61,045 nucleotides of DNA from assembly GCF_900113735.1 (NCBI RefSeq), contig NZ_FOQM01000042.1, positions 1 to 61,045 on the forward strand, in the 5' to 3' direction. Origin of the DNA: Bradyrhizobium sp. Gha (lineage in GTDB: Bacteria > Pseudomonadota > Alphaproteobacteria > Rhizobiales > Xanthobacteraceae). This document shows positions 8,255 to 18,081 of the stretch, in pieces. Made by a program: the position numbers and the translations under genes. The notes under the pieces were generated by a model. It was not told the origin of the DNA, made no database searches, and saw nothing but the letters and a program-made list of their open reading frames with translations. Position 1 is the first letter of the stretch. Every line of letters starts with the position of its first letter.

Positions 8255-9028
8255 ATGCCTGTTTCCATCACCCTGATCGGCGGCCCCACCGCGCTGATCG
8301 AAATCGACGGCTTTCGCCTGCTGACCGACCCCACCTTCGATGCACCCGGTGCTTACGAGTTACCGCATGTGAAGCTGGAGAAGACGGTCGGACCGGCGAT
8401 GAAGGCTGACGCGATCGGTCCGATCGACGCCGTGCTGCTCAGCCACGACCAGCATTCGGACAATCTCGACAAATCCGGCCGCGACTATCTGCTGAAAGCG
8501 CCGCGCGCGCTGACCACGGAGGCCGGCGCAAAGCGCCTCGGCGGCCATGTCGAAGGCCTTGCGCCCTGGGCGACCGCGCACTTGAGAGACGATGACGGTA
8601 ACACGCTGACCATCACGGCCACACCGGCGCGTCATGGCCCTGCGGGTATTGAGCCGCTGTCGGGCGATGTGATCGGCTTCGTGGTGCAGTCGAGCCGGAA
8701 GGACACGCGTCCCGTCTATGTCAGCGGCGACACCACCTGGTTCGACGGCGTCGCCGAGGTCGCGCGCCGTTTCAAATGCGGCGTGGTGCTGCCGTTCGCG
8801 GGCGCGGCGCAAACCCGCGGGCCCTTCCATCTCACCATGGATACCAATGACACGATCGAGACCGCGCGCGCCTTTCCGGATGCGATGATCGTCCCGTTGC
8901 ACACCGAAGGCTGGGCGCATTTCCGCCAGAACGGCGAAGATCTGCGCAAGACCTTCGACGTGCTGGGTTTCGGCCCGCGGCTGCGGCTATTGCAGCCCGG
9001 CGTGCCGACGGTGATCGAGGCGCCGTGA
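8255..9028 (+). CDS. MBL-fold metallo-hydrolase
   Basis: Metallo-beta-lactamase-fold protein of 257 residues, related to the UlaG/lactonase-like branch. Metal ligands are seen in LSHDQHSDN near residue 65 (an H-x-D-x-H-x-D type variant), in the TPARHGP histidine, in SGDTTW, and in a late VPLHTEGW histidine. A GTAGGAGA ribosome binding site precedes the ATG. It follows the EamA gene by 13 bases and is likely co-transcribed. The substrate is not predictable. Confidence 0.85.
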   Translation: MPVSITLIGGPTALIEIDGFRLLTDPTFDAPGAYELPHVKLEKTVGPAMKADAIGPIDAVLLSHDQHSDNLDKSGRDYLLKAPRALTTEAGAKRLGGHVEGLAPWATAHLRDDDGNTLTITATPARHGPAGIEPLSGDVIGFVVQSSRKDTRPVYVSGDTTWFDGVAEVARRFKCGVVLPFAGAAQTRGPFHLTMDTNDTIETARAFPDAMIVPLHTEGWAHFRQNGEDLRKTFDVLGFGPRLRLLQPGVPTVIEAP

Positions 9029-9040
9029 TCTTGCTCCGCT

Positions 9041-9155
9041 GTCATGCCCCGGCTTGACCGGGGCATCCTGTACGCCGCGGCGGCTGTTGTGAGAGCCAGC
9101 TATCCGACGAAGGTCTCTGGAATACTGGGTCGCCCGGTCAAGCCGGGCGACGACG
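9041..9155. repeat. Two-hairpin dispersed repeat
   Basis: Two hairpins are linked by a spacer: ATGCCCCGG/CCGGGGCAT at 9044-9066 and TCGCCCGG/CCGGGCGA at 9130-9150. The flanking CCTGTACGCCGC and AATACTGGG match, in inverted orientation, the element at 46889-46979, so both belong to one family. It fills the gap between convergent genes. Confidence 0.75.
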
Positions 9156-9179
9156 AGAGGAGAGAGCTTACCAAGCCAA

Positions 9180-12100
9180 TCAATGCGCCGCTGACGCCGA
9201 CCTCTTCACCGCGACCGGCTTCGGCACGGGCTTGGCGGCCGCTTGCGGGGCGCTGTCCCAGCCGCCGGCGGGTGCCGGGACGTTGACGGCGTCGTCGGGT
9301 TGCGGTTCGGCGCTGAAGGTCTGGATCGCGAGCTTGGCGGCGGCGAGCGATTGCGGGTCGAGGCGCTTGGCGACGTCGTCGCGCTTGCCGGCCGAATCCG
9401 CGTCGCCCTGTGCAGCGGCGAGGCTGAACCATTTGTAGGACTCAGCGAGGTTCTGTTCGACGCCGATGCCGCGGGCATAGAGGATGCCGAGGTTGAACTG
9501 GCTGTCGGCGACGCCGCGATCGGCGGCTTTCCGGAACCACTGCGCCGCGCTCTTGTAGTTGGCCCCACGTCCGCCGCCATCGGCGTCGAGCACCGCGAGA
9601 TTGTGCATCGCCTTGGCGTTGCCGCGCTCGGCGGCCTGCGTGTAGTAGCGGCGGGCGATATCGGCGTCCCTTTTCACGCCCAGGCCCTTTTCGTAGAGCG
9701 TGCCGAGGCGGAAGGTGGCGGGCACCACGCCGGCCTGCGCGGCGCGGTCGTACCACTTCGCCGCTTCCTCGTAATTCGCAGCCACGCCCTTGCCCTCGGC
9801 AAAGCGCAGGCCGATCTCGTAGGCCGCCGTCGCATCGCCCTTCATCGCGGCGGTGCGCAGGGCGGGGCCGGCGATGCCGTCAGGCAGCTTCTCGCTCGGC
9901 GGGATCTGGATGAGGTTCAGCCGGGTGCGGCTCGTGCCCGACAAGGCGCCGGTGACGTCGCTGTTCGCCGCGGGCGGCGTCGGCGCCGCCGTGGCCGGCG
10001 CGGGCGGAATTTCGACCGAGGCCGTGCTGCCGGAACTCGTCGCTTGTGCCGGCGCGGCATTGTTCAGGGACTGCTTGCCGATCGGTGTCGGCGAGGTCAT
10101 CGACGGTGTGACCTGTTCGGGCGCGGCGGGCTTGCTCTCGACCGGCGGCGGCGCCGGCGGCGCGGGCCGGCTCGACGTGTCTTCCATGGCCTGCGGCGCC
10201 GGCGGCGCGCTGCCGCCTTCGAGCAGGTTCATGGCCATCTTGAAGGTGCCGAGCACGATCACGACCACGCTCGCGCCGACCAGCAGCGAGCGGATTTTTG
10301 ACGTGATGGTCGAGCCGCCGTCCTGACCCGTGGCTTGCCCTTTTGCCTGGCCCTTGTCCTTGACGCGGGCCGCGATCGCGGCCTTGGCGCCGCGGGCGGG
10401 CTTCTCCGGCGGTTGCGCGGCGGCAGCCTGCGCGGCGCGGCGCGCGGCAGCGATGAAGCTCGACGATGACACCGGCTCCTTCGGCGGGGCGGGGATTTCG
10501 CTGATCGCGCTTTCGGATGCGGCAATGCGCTCGGACGGGGTGGCGGGGCGACCGCCCGGACGCGTGCCGGGTTCGAGGGGATGATCCGGCGGCAGTTCGG
10601 GCGCAATCGCGGCACGCGCCGTGTGCGGCTCCAGGATCTCGCTGATCGCGCGCGGCGGCAACGGCGGTGCGGCTTGCGCGGCCATCGGCATCGGCGGCGG
10701 TGCTGCTGGTGCCGCGGCGTGGAATTCGCGCGGCGCGGCAAGGAAAGCAGAATGCGACGGCTGCGGCGCGGCCGGATTCGGCAGCTCGGGCTTCGGATCG
10801 TATTTCGGCTGCGGCGGCTGCGGCTGCCATTGCTCGCGCGCCATCGGCGCCGGCTCGACGGGAGCCGGCATCTGCATGGGCGCGGCCATCGGCATCGGCG
10901 CAGGGGCCGTGCGCACCGCGCGCAGATCGCCCTCGATCATGGCGAGGCGATCGACGACATGGCCGAGCGTGTTGTGCACGGCCTCCAGCGAATCCTGCGT
11001 GCTGCGGTTGGTCTCGGCCTGGCTGTAGCGGATGTCGGAAAGCTCGCGCTTGACGAGATCGACCACGCCGGCATCCGGCGACGGTGCCGGATTGCGGCTC
11101 TCGGCCAGCGCGGAATAGGTCGCCTGCTGCCGCTCCAGATGCCTGAGGATGTCGTGCAGCCCGTCCTCGACGCGGCCCAGATTGCCGCCGCGCTGGTCGG
11201 AGGCGGCTTCCAGCCGCTCCAGGAGATAGGAGACGCGTTGCTCGAGATGCGCGAAGGTCGACGCCGAATCGTTGCCGACCTGCATGCGGTCGAAACGGTC
11301 GGACAGCGCGCGGATCGCGGCTTCCAGATGCTCGGTGCTCTCGGCTGGTTGCGGCCGCTCGCGGCTTTCCAGTGCGGCGGTGAGCGCGGCGATGCGCTGC
11401 TCCAGCAGCGCAAAGCTGTCGCCGCGGTCCGAGGCGCGATTGATCTGGTCGACCTTGGACGACAGCAGCTGCACGTCCTCGGAGAGGCGTGCCAACGCTT
11501 CGTTGGAGGCGACGTTCGAGACGATGCCGCGGAGCGCCGAGATCGCGCCTTCGAGCTGGCGCACCGTCGAGGGATCGTCATTGGCGCGCAGGATCAAATC
11601 GAGCTTGGCGCCGAGATTGCGGATCGCCTCGTCATAGCCGGTGAGCTGCTCGGCCGGCGTCAGCGTGCGCAGCACCTGCTTGATGTCGGAGAGCGCGCGC
11701 TCGATGCCCGACAGCACCTGGCCGTCGGTGCCGTTGGAGCGGGTTTCGTCGATGCGACGATGCAGCGAGCGGATCTCGTTCTCGATCGATTCGATCGCGC
11801 GGCGCGGCATCGCCTCGGTGATGGCGTTGCGGATCTCGGCGAGCTCGGAGCGGAAGCCGTTGATCGCCTGCTCGGTATTGTCGGGCCGCTGCAGCGCCTC
11901 GATCTGGCTCGTGATCTTGAGCAGATGGCGCTCGAGCGACGAGAAATCCGGCCCCGGGGGCGGCGGAGCGTAGGCAGGCGCCGGCGGTGCCATCGGCGGC
12001 GGCGCCATCGGGGCAGCGTAGGGGGCCGCAGAGGGGGCGATCGATGGCGCAGCGCGCGGCGGGATCTGCCGCGGTGCGAATCCGTCGAGCTCGCTCTGGC

Positions 12101-12686
12101 GCGCGGTGATCTCGGCGACCGCGACGTCGAACGAGGCGGGGCTCAAGGGAGGCGAGTTGCGATACACCTGCGTGGCCGCGCGCTCGACCGCATCGGCCTG
12201 GCGCTGGCGTGATTCGCCGGGACTCGGTGCCGGTGGTGCTGGTGCCGGTCGCGGCGGCTGAAGCTGCGCTTGCGGCTGCGGCTGTTGAGGCCGCGAGATC
12301 TGCGACAAGCGGGCGTCGAGCCGCGAGATCGCGTCGTTGAGCTGGCGGGCGACGCCCTGCTCCCGTGACACGTCCGGACGCGGTGCTGCGGGCTTTGAAA
12401 TACGTTCGATCTGCTGGGTGATCGCGTCGAGCCGCTGATGGATGTCGGCGACCTCGCGGCTCGCCTGACCAACTCCTTGGCTCGGCGTCGGCCCCGAGCG
12501 CGGATCGGGGCGCGGCTCTTGACGCGGCTGCTCGTAAGGTCCGCGAAAGTTCGGCGGAGCAGTCTCGCCGAGCGTGGAATTCAGCCAATCGTTGAGCGAC
12601 ATGCCGGCGCGGCGCGCGGCGGCTTCGGCCCGCTCCCGGACGGCTGGATCGATGCCGTCAACACTCCACGATACGCGCGAATTCAT
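9180..12686 (-). CDS. PodJ-like polar localization protein with coiled coils, one TM segment and Sel1 repeats
   Basis: 1168 residues from ATG 12686 (MNSRVSWSVDG). The N-terminus has a ribbon-helix-like region (RERAEAAARRAGMSLNDWLN). Then comes a long Pro/Gln-rich segment and extended coiled coil to about residue 600, a disordered Pro/Ala segment, one transmembrane helix near 805 (LLVGASVVVIVLGTFKMAM), and a Pro-rich linker. At least three Sel1/TPR-like repeats follow between about 950 and 1090 (AAYEIGLRFAEGKG, ATFRLGTLYEKGLG, SQFNLGILYARGIG). This layout matches alphaproteobacterial PodJ-type organisers, with the coiled coils cytoplasmic and the Sel1 repeats periplasmic. No peptidoglycan-binding domain is seen. 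The role in cell polarity is inferred by family. Confidence 0.8.
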   Translation of the reverse strand: MNSRVSWSVDGIDPAVRERAEAAARRAGMSLNDWLNSTLGETAPPNFRGPYEQPRQEPRPDPRSGPTPSQGVGQASREVADIHQRLDAITQQIERISKPAAPRPDVSREQGVARQLNDAISRLDARLSQISRPQQPQPQAQLQPPRPAPAPPAPSPGESRQRQADAVERAATQVYRNSPPLSPASFDVAVAEITARQSELDGFAPRQIPPRAAPSIAPSAAPYAAPMAPPPMAPPAPAYAPPPPGPDFSSLERHLLKITSQIEALQRPDNTEQAINGFRSELAEIRNAITEAMPRRAIESIENEIRSLHRRIDETRSNGTDGQVLSGIERALSDIKQVLRTLTPAEQLTGYDEAIRNLGAKLDLILRANDDPSTVRQLEGAISALRGIVSNVASNEALARLSEDVQLLSSKVDQINRASDRGDSFALLEQRIAALTAALESRERPQPAESTEHLEAAIRALSDRFDRMQVGNDSASTFAHLEQRVSYLLERLEAASDQRGGNLGRVEDGLHDILRHLERQQATYSALAESRNPAPSPDAGVVDLVKRELSDIRYSQAETNRSTQDSLEAVHNTLGHVVDRLAMIEGDLRAVRTAPAPMPMAAPMQMPAPVEPAPMAREQWQPQPPQPKYDPKPELPNPAAPQPSHSAFLAAPREFHAAAPAAPPPMPMAAQAAPPLPPRAISEILEPHTARAAIAPELPPDHPLEPGTRPGGRPATPSERIAASESAISEIPAPPKEPVSSSSFIAAARRAAQAAAAQPPEKPARGAKAAIAARVKDKGQAKGQATGQDGGSTITSKIRSLLVGASVVVIVLGTFKMAMNLLEGGSAPPAPQAMEDTSSRPAPPAPPPVESKPAAPEQVTPSMTSPTPIGKQSLNNAAPAQATSSGSTASVEIPPAPATAAPTPPAANSDVTGALSGTSRTRLNLIQIPPSEKLPDGIAGPALRTAAMKGDATAAYEIGLRFAEGKGVAANYEEAAKWYDRAAQAGVVPATFRLGTLYEKGLGVKRDADIARRYYTQAAERGNAKAMHNLAVLDADGGGRGANYKSAAQWFRKAADRGVADSQFNLGILYARGIGVEQNLAESYKWFSLAAAQGDADSAGKRDDVAKRLDPQSLAAAKLAIQTFSAEPQPDDAVNVPAPAGGWDSAPQAAAKPVPKPVAVKRSASAAH

Positions 12687-12846
12687 GACTCTGTCCGGTT
12701 CCGACCCGCGCCCCACCCCGGCGCCTCCAGACTCCCCACCCGTGCCGGTTGTAAAGACAATCGGATTTGGCGCGGGTCGTCTGCCTCGAATTCCGACTTT
12801 TGTCCGTTACGGTAAATAACGGGTTAAGGAACGCCTCACCGGTGTC

Positions 12847-12925
12847 TTAAAGTTGGGCGGCGGGAGCCGCGGGCTTGGCGTTCGGCGTCGCCTGGACGAC
12901 CGGCGCTGCGCGCGGGCACCGCCGC
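12847..12925 (-). pseudogene. Possible C-terminal remnant of an Ala/Pro-rich secreted protein
   Basis: On the reverse strand a frame ends at TAA 12849-12847 with the tail APVVQATPNAKPAAPAAQL. This kind of Ala/Pro tail ends IalB-type and other secreted proteins in Bradyrhizobium. Upstream the frame becomes arginine/cysteine-rich nonsense running into the next gene, and no recognisable domain remains. It may be what is left of a gene cut by insertion of the following islet. It could also be chance in GC-rich DNA. Confidence 0.35.
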
Positions 12926-12970
12926 CTGAGTCGAAACACAGCAGGGTACCGGCTGTATTTGGCCGCCCGC

Positions 12971-14704
12971 CTAGAGCGGCACGATGTCGACATGCATGAC
13001 AGCGGCGCATCCTGTATCGACTGCGCAAAGGCAGCGCGTGATCGCTTCATCGAGCCCGTCCGGGTCTGTGACCCGCTCACCATGAGCACCGAAGGCACGG
13101 GCAATGTCGATGAAGCGCCGCTGCTCGTCTTGGCGTCCGGTCCGAAGCTTGGACTGGAACGCGTCAGCCCGCTGAGCCTCTCCGTCGGGATAAACCCGTT
13201 GAACCGCGGCCTTTACGGCCTGCCAGCCGCCGTTGTCGAGAATGACGGTGAAGATCGGCAGCCGATATTGCTGCGACACGGCGTAGACGGAATCCGGCGC
13301 GGCGAAGTGGAAAGCGCCGTCACCGACGATCTGCACGATCCGGCGCGCCGGATTCGCGAGCTTCAGTCCGAGCGCCATGCCGCCGCTGAAGCCAAGCCCC
13401 CCGCCGGCCAGACCGACATAGGTCAGAGGCTTGGTGCGGGGTAGCTGCTGCTGAAGGACGGGCGCATTGCGGACGGCCTCATTGAGGACGATGTCGTCCT
13501 TGGACAGGAGCGCCCGGAGACGCCCGAAGAGGAATGCAGGATTGATCGCGCCTGGTTCGCCCTTTTGCGCGGCCGCGGATCGTCGCTTTGCCTCGACGCT
13601 CTCGCGCATCGGCTGCCAGCTCTCGATCCGGCGACGCACTTTCCTTCGGTAGGCTTCATCAGCGCGAGCTTCGACGATCTCGAGCACCTGCTGCAGGATG
13701 GTCGCCGAATTCCCCTGGATGCGCAGGTCGGCGGCAAAGCCCCACATCGGAATGTCCACCTTCAGCGGATCGACATCGATCTGGATCCAGCGCAGCGTAT
13801 CCGCAGCCTTTACCGATTGCGGGACGAAAGGCACGTCGGTATCGAGGAGCAGCCCGAGGTCGGCATGGGCCAACAGCGCGGATGGATCGCCACCAACGAA
13901 GCACGGCGAGTCCTGGGGAAAGTTCACCGTCACCGGATTGAACTCGGCGACGCGAATGCCGCAGGCAAGCGCCAGCCCCTCGAGCACGGCGACAGCATCT
14001 GGATTGCGTCCGAGATAGGCGGTCAGCGCGATCGGATTCTCGGCCGCCATCAACGCTTCAGCAACGGCATGCGCCCGCGCCGGTTCGATCCCGCCGGCCT
14101 TCACGGAGCCATACCGCGTCGGCGGATAAGCGGGCATTTGCTGCTCGTCCCAGCTCTCCGCGAGGGTTTCTCGAGGCAGCATCATGTAGACCGGCCCCGG
14201 CGGATCGCTGTGCGTGAACGCCGCCGCACGTGCCAGCGCCTCCTTCACGACCACGCCCGATGGCAGGGTGTATTCCCATTTCACGTAGGGGCGTACGATG
14301 CTCGCCTGGTCAAAGCTGTCCTGGAGGAAGTGGACATAGGTATCTCGCGATCCGGTGAGTTCGCCGTGGAGCGTGAACGGAGCCCGGCCGGCAAACAGCA
14401 TGACCGGCAGGCGATAGCGAAACAGATTCTGGATCGCCATGCATGCATTGGCCGTGCCGGCATCGACATGGACGAACACAGCCTGGCCACGGCCCGTTGC
14501 GAACGCATATCCGGCCGCCATGTGAACCGCGACCACCTCGTGCGGACACAGGATGACCTCGGGATGCCGCCGTCCCTCACTGTCCCAGCGCGCGATCTCC
14601 TCGATCAGCGAGACGTGGTCGGTGCCGAGATTGGCAAAGATGTAGTCGATCCCGAGATCGACGAGGGCCTCGATGAAGTAGTGTGCGGTGCTGTAGGTCG
14701 CCAT
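12971..14704 (-). CDS. Thiamine-diphosphate-dependent enzyme (acetolactate synthase / benzoylformate decarboxylase-like)
   Basis: 577 residues with the three-domain ThDP fold. The N-terminal PYR domain carries the catalytic glutamate in CPHEVVAVHMAAGYA near residue 55. A central domain follows, and the C-terminal PP domain has the ThDP/Mg motif GDGAFHF ending in LDNGGW. No ACT-domain small subunit is adjacent, so biosynthetic acetolactate synthesis is unlikely. Next to a hydroxylase and an aromatic-acid carrier, a 2-keto acid decarboxylase or C-C cleavage role is plausible but inferred. It is the last gene of a three-gene reverse-strand run. Confidence 0.8.
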   Translation of the reverse strand: MATYSTAHYFIEALVDLGIDYIFANLGTDHVSLIEEIARWDSEGRRHPEVILCPHEVVAVHMAAGYAFATGRGQAVFVHVDAGTANACMAIQNLFRYRLPVMLFAGRAPFTLHGELTGSRDTYVHFLQDSFDQASIVRPYVKWEYTLPSGVVVKEALARAAAFTHSDPPGPVYMMLPRETLAESWDEQQMPAYPPTRYGSVKAGGIEPARAHAVAEALMAAENPIALTAYLGRNPDAVAVLEGLALACGIRVAEFNPVTVNFPQDSPCFVGGDPSALLAHADLGLLLDTDVPFVPQSVKAADTLRWIQIDVDPLKVDIPMWGFAADLRIQGNSATILQQVLEIVEARADEAYRRKVRRRIESWQPMRESVEAKRRSAAAQKGEPGAINPAFLFGRLRALLSKDDIVLNEAVRNAPVLQQQLPRTKPLTYVGLAGGGLGFSGGMALGLKLANPARRIVQIVGDGAFHFAAPDSVYAVSQQYRLPIFTVILDNGGWQAVKAAVQRVYPDGEAQRADAFQSKLRTGRQDEQRRFIDIARAFGAHGERVTDPDGLDEAITRCLCAVDTGCAAVMHVDIVPL

Positions 14705-14841
14705 GATTCACTCGTTTCCCGCCTTAATGCAGCGCGTTCTGGCGGCCCGAACGCGAAATCAGATGTCGCCGTTCCTGCCACGGTGTACCGGGTCACCAGC
14801 AGCCCGCAGATCGGCGCCCAAGGCGAAAGCCGCCCTTCCGA

Positions 14842-16545
14842 TCATGCAACGTGAGCAGGCGCTGCTTTTCCGGCCGGGTCGTGCTCAGGACTGGTCGGCT
14901 TGGAAACTGCTCCACGCAATCGCTCGAGCAGCCGATCAGGATCTGGCGGCGCCGCCCTACCGCGCCAGGCGATGTGCGAATCCGGGCGCACCATCAGGAG
15001 CGTCTCAGGAAAATCGAATCCGGCCTCGGCCCGATCGACGTCGAGGAGCGTCAAGGGAACGCCCGAACGCGCGGCTGCGTCCACCAGCGGTGCGACATCG
15101 CTGGTTCGATCGAATCGCAACAACGTGTAGGCAGGACCGAGCGCATCGAGCAGCGAGCGTCCATCAGAGAGCCAGACATGGGGCGCGCGGGCACCAGGCA
15201 CGGTCGAGGCTGTGAAGCTGCCCATGCTGTAAGGCGGGGGCGCCTCGCCGTCATAAGCTATGGCCGGCGAGTGGTCATAATAGTAGCCGAAGTTCAGGCC
15301 TGCACAACAATACTGCTGGACGTTGAGATCGTAGGCGGCCTGGCCGATCTTGCTCCGCGCGGCGTCGCCGACTGAACCATCGATCTCGACCTCCGCGGGA
15401 ACGGCGCGCCGCTGCCCCATGACTGCAAGCGCGTGGTTCATCGCGAAATGCGACACCTGCTCGGTGATGGGTTGGCGCTCGGCCTCGTAGGCGTCGAGCA
15501 GCGCAGGGCTGGCCCAGCCCTGCAGGACGCCGGCCACAATCCAGCAGAGGTCGACGGCATCGGCGATACCGGCATTCATGCCGTAGCCGGCATAGGGAAT
15601 CCACAGATGGGCTGCATCACCGCAAATGAATGCACGGCCGTTCCGGAAGCGATCGGCTACCAGGCGGCGCCCGACCCAGTCCTCCTTGCTGATGATGTCA
15701 TATTGGAAGCGTTCATCAACGCCGAGAATGGTGCGCAGTGCCCAATCGCGATCGACGCTGTCGAACTCGAGCTCTTCCGGCGCGAGATGGTTGTGGATCA
15801 GCCAGTTGTCGCGGCCGTCGATCGATACCGTCGTGCCGCAGCGGCGCGGATTGAGCGACATGGTCATCCAGGCCGGCTTCTGGGTGATCAGATCCTTCAG
15901 TGCGGGGGCGTGGATGTAGGTGGACTGCACGCGCTGCACGACGTCCGTGCCGCCAAGGCGCGAGCCGATCAGCCTGCGCACAGTGGACCGGCCGCCATCG
16001 CAACCGATCAGATAGTCGGCGGCAATGGTGATGTCCTCGTTCGTATCGAGATTCAGCGCCCGCGCAATGACGCCATCCGCGCCCTGCTCGAAATGCCCGA
16101 CCTGGACGCGAGTGAGAATCCTGATCCTTGGCTGGGCCTCGGCGGCGGCGAACAGGATCGGCTCGAGATAGATCTGATTGATCCGATGCGGCGGCTCGGG
16201 CGTGGGCCAATCGGTATCAGGCCCGCCCGTCGCCGTGTAGCGATCCGCGCGACAGGGAATCGGGATGCGCGTCAGTTCGCGCCCGACGACCGCTGTGCGA
16301 TAGGCGCAGTCATTCGGGAAGTCGGCCGGCAGTCCGCCTTCACGTACCTCATGGACGATGCCGAGGCGTCGAAACACCTCCATCGAGCGGGCGGACACGT
16401 GATTGCATTTGACGTTCGGCGGCTCGCCGGCGCGGCGGATCTCGGCGACGACGACATCGATGCCACGCGAGGCGAGGTCCATGGCGGCGGTCAATCCGAC
16501 CGGCCCCGCACCGACGATGAGGACCTGGGTTTGGATGCTTTTCAT
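14842..16545 (-). CDS. FAD-dependent aromatic hydroxylase
   Basis: Class A flavoprotein monooxygenase, 567 residues. It has the GxGxxG dinucleotide motif (IVGAGPVGLTAAMDLASRG) near residue 8, the DG motif (LIGCDGGRSTVRRL) near 165, and the GD motif (FICGDAAHLWIPYAGYGMN) near 295. The thioredoxin-like C-terminal domain is typical of phenol hydroxylase/MhpA-like enzymes. The start at 16545 has AGAAGTGAG just before it. The same frame is open further upstream, overlapping the MFS gene, but that part lacks domain logic. It would hydroxylate a phenolic or aromatic acid using NAD(P)H and O2; the substrate is unknown. Confidence 0.87.
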   Translation of the reverse strand: MKSIQTQVLIVGAGPVGLTAAMDLASRGIDVVVAEIRRAGEPPNVKCNHVSARSMEVFRRLGIVHEVREGGLPADFPNDCAYRTAVVGRELTRIPIPCRADRYTATGGPDTDWPTPEPPHRINQIYLEPILFAAAEAQPRIRILTRVQVGHFEQGADGVIARALNLDTNEDITIAADYLIGCDGGRSTVRRLIGSRLGGTDVVQRVQSTYIHAPALKDLITQKPAWMTMSLNPRRCGTTVSIDGRDNWLIHNHLAPEELEFDSVDRDWALRTILGVDERFQYDIISKEDWVGRRLVADRFRNGRAFICGDAAHLWIPYAGYGMNAGIADAVDLCWIVAGVLQGWASPALLDAYEAERQPITEQVSHFAMNHALAVMGQRRAVPAEVEIDGSVGDAARSKIGQAAYDLNVQQYCCAGLNFGYYYDHSPAIAYDGEAPPPYSMGSFTASTVPGARAPHVWLSDGRSLLDALGPAYTLLRFDRTSDVAPLVDAAARSGVPLTLLDVDRAEAGFDFPETLLMVRPDSHIAWRGRAAPPDPDRLLERLRGAVSKPTSPEHDPAGKAAPAHVA

Positions 16546-16574
16546 CTCACTTCTCTGGCTTTTCTGGAACAGGC

Positions 16575-17948
16575 TCAGGCGCGCTCGGTTACTGGGAGCG
16601 CATCTCGCTGCGCTTGGCCGCTTGGCGCGCCGCCGCGGCGCATGCTGAGGAAGGCGAGACCGAGCGTCACCAGCGCCGAACAGAGCTGCGGCACCGCGCT
16701 CGCCTGGAACAGCGAGGGGATGCTCCATTGCGCGGCAAGCATCAGTCCGCCGACGGTCACGCCCAGAATCGAACCGAAGCGGCTCATGCCGAGCGCCCAG
16801 CCGATTCCGGTGGCGCGGATGTAGGTCGGATAAAGGCGCGCCGCGTAGGCGTTGCAGCCGATCTGACCGCCGATCACCGCGACGCCAGCGATGAAGACCG
16901 CCGGCACCAGGATCGGCAGCACGGCTCCGGCAAATCCGATGGTAACGATCGAGACGAAGCCGGCGACGTAGGTCAGGAACAGGACACGATGGAAGTCGAG
17001 CCGCTCGATCAGCAATCCGAGCGCGACAGTTCCGAACATTCCGCCGAGCTGGAACGCGACCCCGACGGCGATCGCAGCCTGGACGTCGAGGCCGACGCCA
17101 TGCGTCAGCGTCGGCAGCCAGCTGTTGAGGAAGTAAATGTCGAGCATGTTCATGAAGAACATGATCCACAGGAGCAATGTCGGGACGAGGCGCCCGTGGG
17201 TGAAGAGCTGCGGCAACAGGAATCCCTTGCCGCTTTCCTCGATGACGGCGAAGCGCGCGTCATCCGCGAACTTTGTCGAGGGATCGATCTGGGCCAGGAG
17301 TGCGCGGATGCGGCCGTTCTTGCGCTCGTCAAGCGCCAGCAGCGACAGCGATTCCGGGAGCCAGACGATCAGGACCGGGCCGAGAAGGAGCGGAAGGACG
17401 CCACCGATCACGAAGATGGCCTGCCAGCCATAGGCCGAAATCAGCTTGGCCGCGACAGAGCCGCCGATCGCAGATCCCAGCGAGACCGTCATGAACATCA
17501 GCATGATCAGCAGCGTCCGGCGGCGCTGCGGTGAATACTCGCCGGTCAGCGCGATCGCATTCGGCAGGACGCCACCGAGACCGAGGCCGGTCAGAAAGCG
17601 CAGGACCACCAGGTCTGGGACGCTTGCGGCCCGGCTGGTGGCCAGCGACCCCAGCGCGAATACGATCACGCCCGCAATCACCAGCCATTTGCGGCCGAAA
17701 TAGTCGGCCAGCGCGCCGAACAACAGCGATCCGATCATCACGCCGAACAGGGAGGCACCGAATACGGGTCCCAAGGCGCCGGGTGCCAGATGCAGATCCT
17801 TGCTGAGCGCCGGGGCGACGAAGCCGAGTGCCTGGGCATCGAAGCCGTCCAGCCCGATCACGAGCGCGCATAAACAGATCACGCGGATCTGGAACGCCGA
17901 CAGCGGACGGTCATCGATGTAACGGCCAATGTTGATCGCCTGCGCCAA
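16575..17948 (-). CDS. MFS carrier, aromatic acid:H+ symporter (AAHS) type
   Basis: About 457 residues with twelve predicted membrane spans. TM1 carries the AAHS signature GLDGFDAQALGF, and loop 2-3 has the MFS motif GALADYFGRKW. The start is uncertain: no ATG fits near the conserved N-terminus. TTG 17948 is chosen because GGGAGGGAGA lies right upstream, but ATG 18062 is also in frame and would overlap the divergent regulator. It lies 29 bases upstream of the hydroxylase, so uptake and attack of the same aromatic substrate are likely coupled. Confidence 0.82.
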   Translation of the reverse strand: MAQAINIGRYIDDRPLSAFQIRVICLCALVIGLDGFDAQALGFVAPALSKDLHLAPGALGPVFGASLFGVMIGSLLFGALADYFGRKWLVIAGVIVFALGSLATSRAASVPDLVVLRFLTGLGLGGVLPNAIALTGEYSPQRRRTLLIMLMFMTVSLGSAIGGSVAAKLISAYGWQAIFVIGGVLPLLLGPVLIVWLPESLSLLALDERKNGRIRALLAQIDPSTKFADDARFAVIEESGKGFLLPQLFTHGRLVPTLLLWIMFFMNMLDIYFLNSWLPTLTHGVGLDVQAAIAVGVAFQLGGMFGTVALGLLIERLDFHRVLFLTYVAGFVSIVTIGFAGAVLPILVPAVFIAGVAVIGGQIGCNAYAARLYPTYIRATGIGWALGMSRFGSILGVTVGGLMLAAQWSIPSLFQASAVPQLCSALVTLGLAFLSMRRGGAPSGQAQRDALPVTERA

Positions 17949-18081
17949 ATCTCCCTCCCATGGCTTGTTGTCGTTCGATGAAGTGCCGCGCCACGGCGGC
18001 AAACATCGCGCTGGAATTATCTTGCACGCCCGCACTCTTTCGATTAGCCACAAAGTTCTCATCAATTCGCAAGGTTTTCTT

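Noticed and set aside
10581..12212. Long plus-strand frame inside the PodJ-like gene
   Set aside because: Antisense frame in repetitive GC-rich DNA; the reverse-strand protein has coherent coiled-coil, membrane and Sel1 features.
16546..17169. Upstream extension of the hydroxylase frame suggesting a fusion protein
   Set aside because: The extra 208 codons lie within the carrier gene in another frame and lack any fold; the ribosome binding site before 16545 marks the true start.
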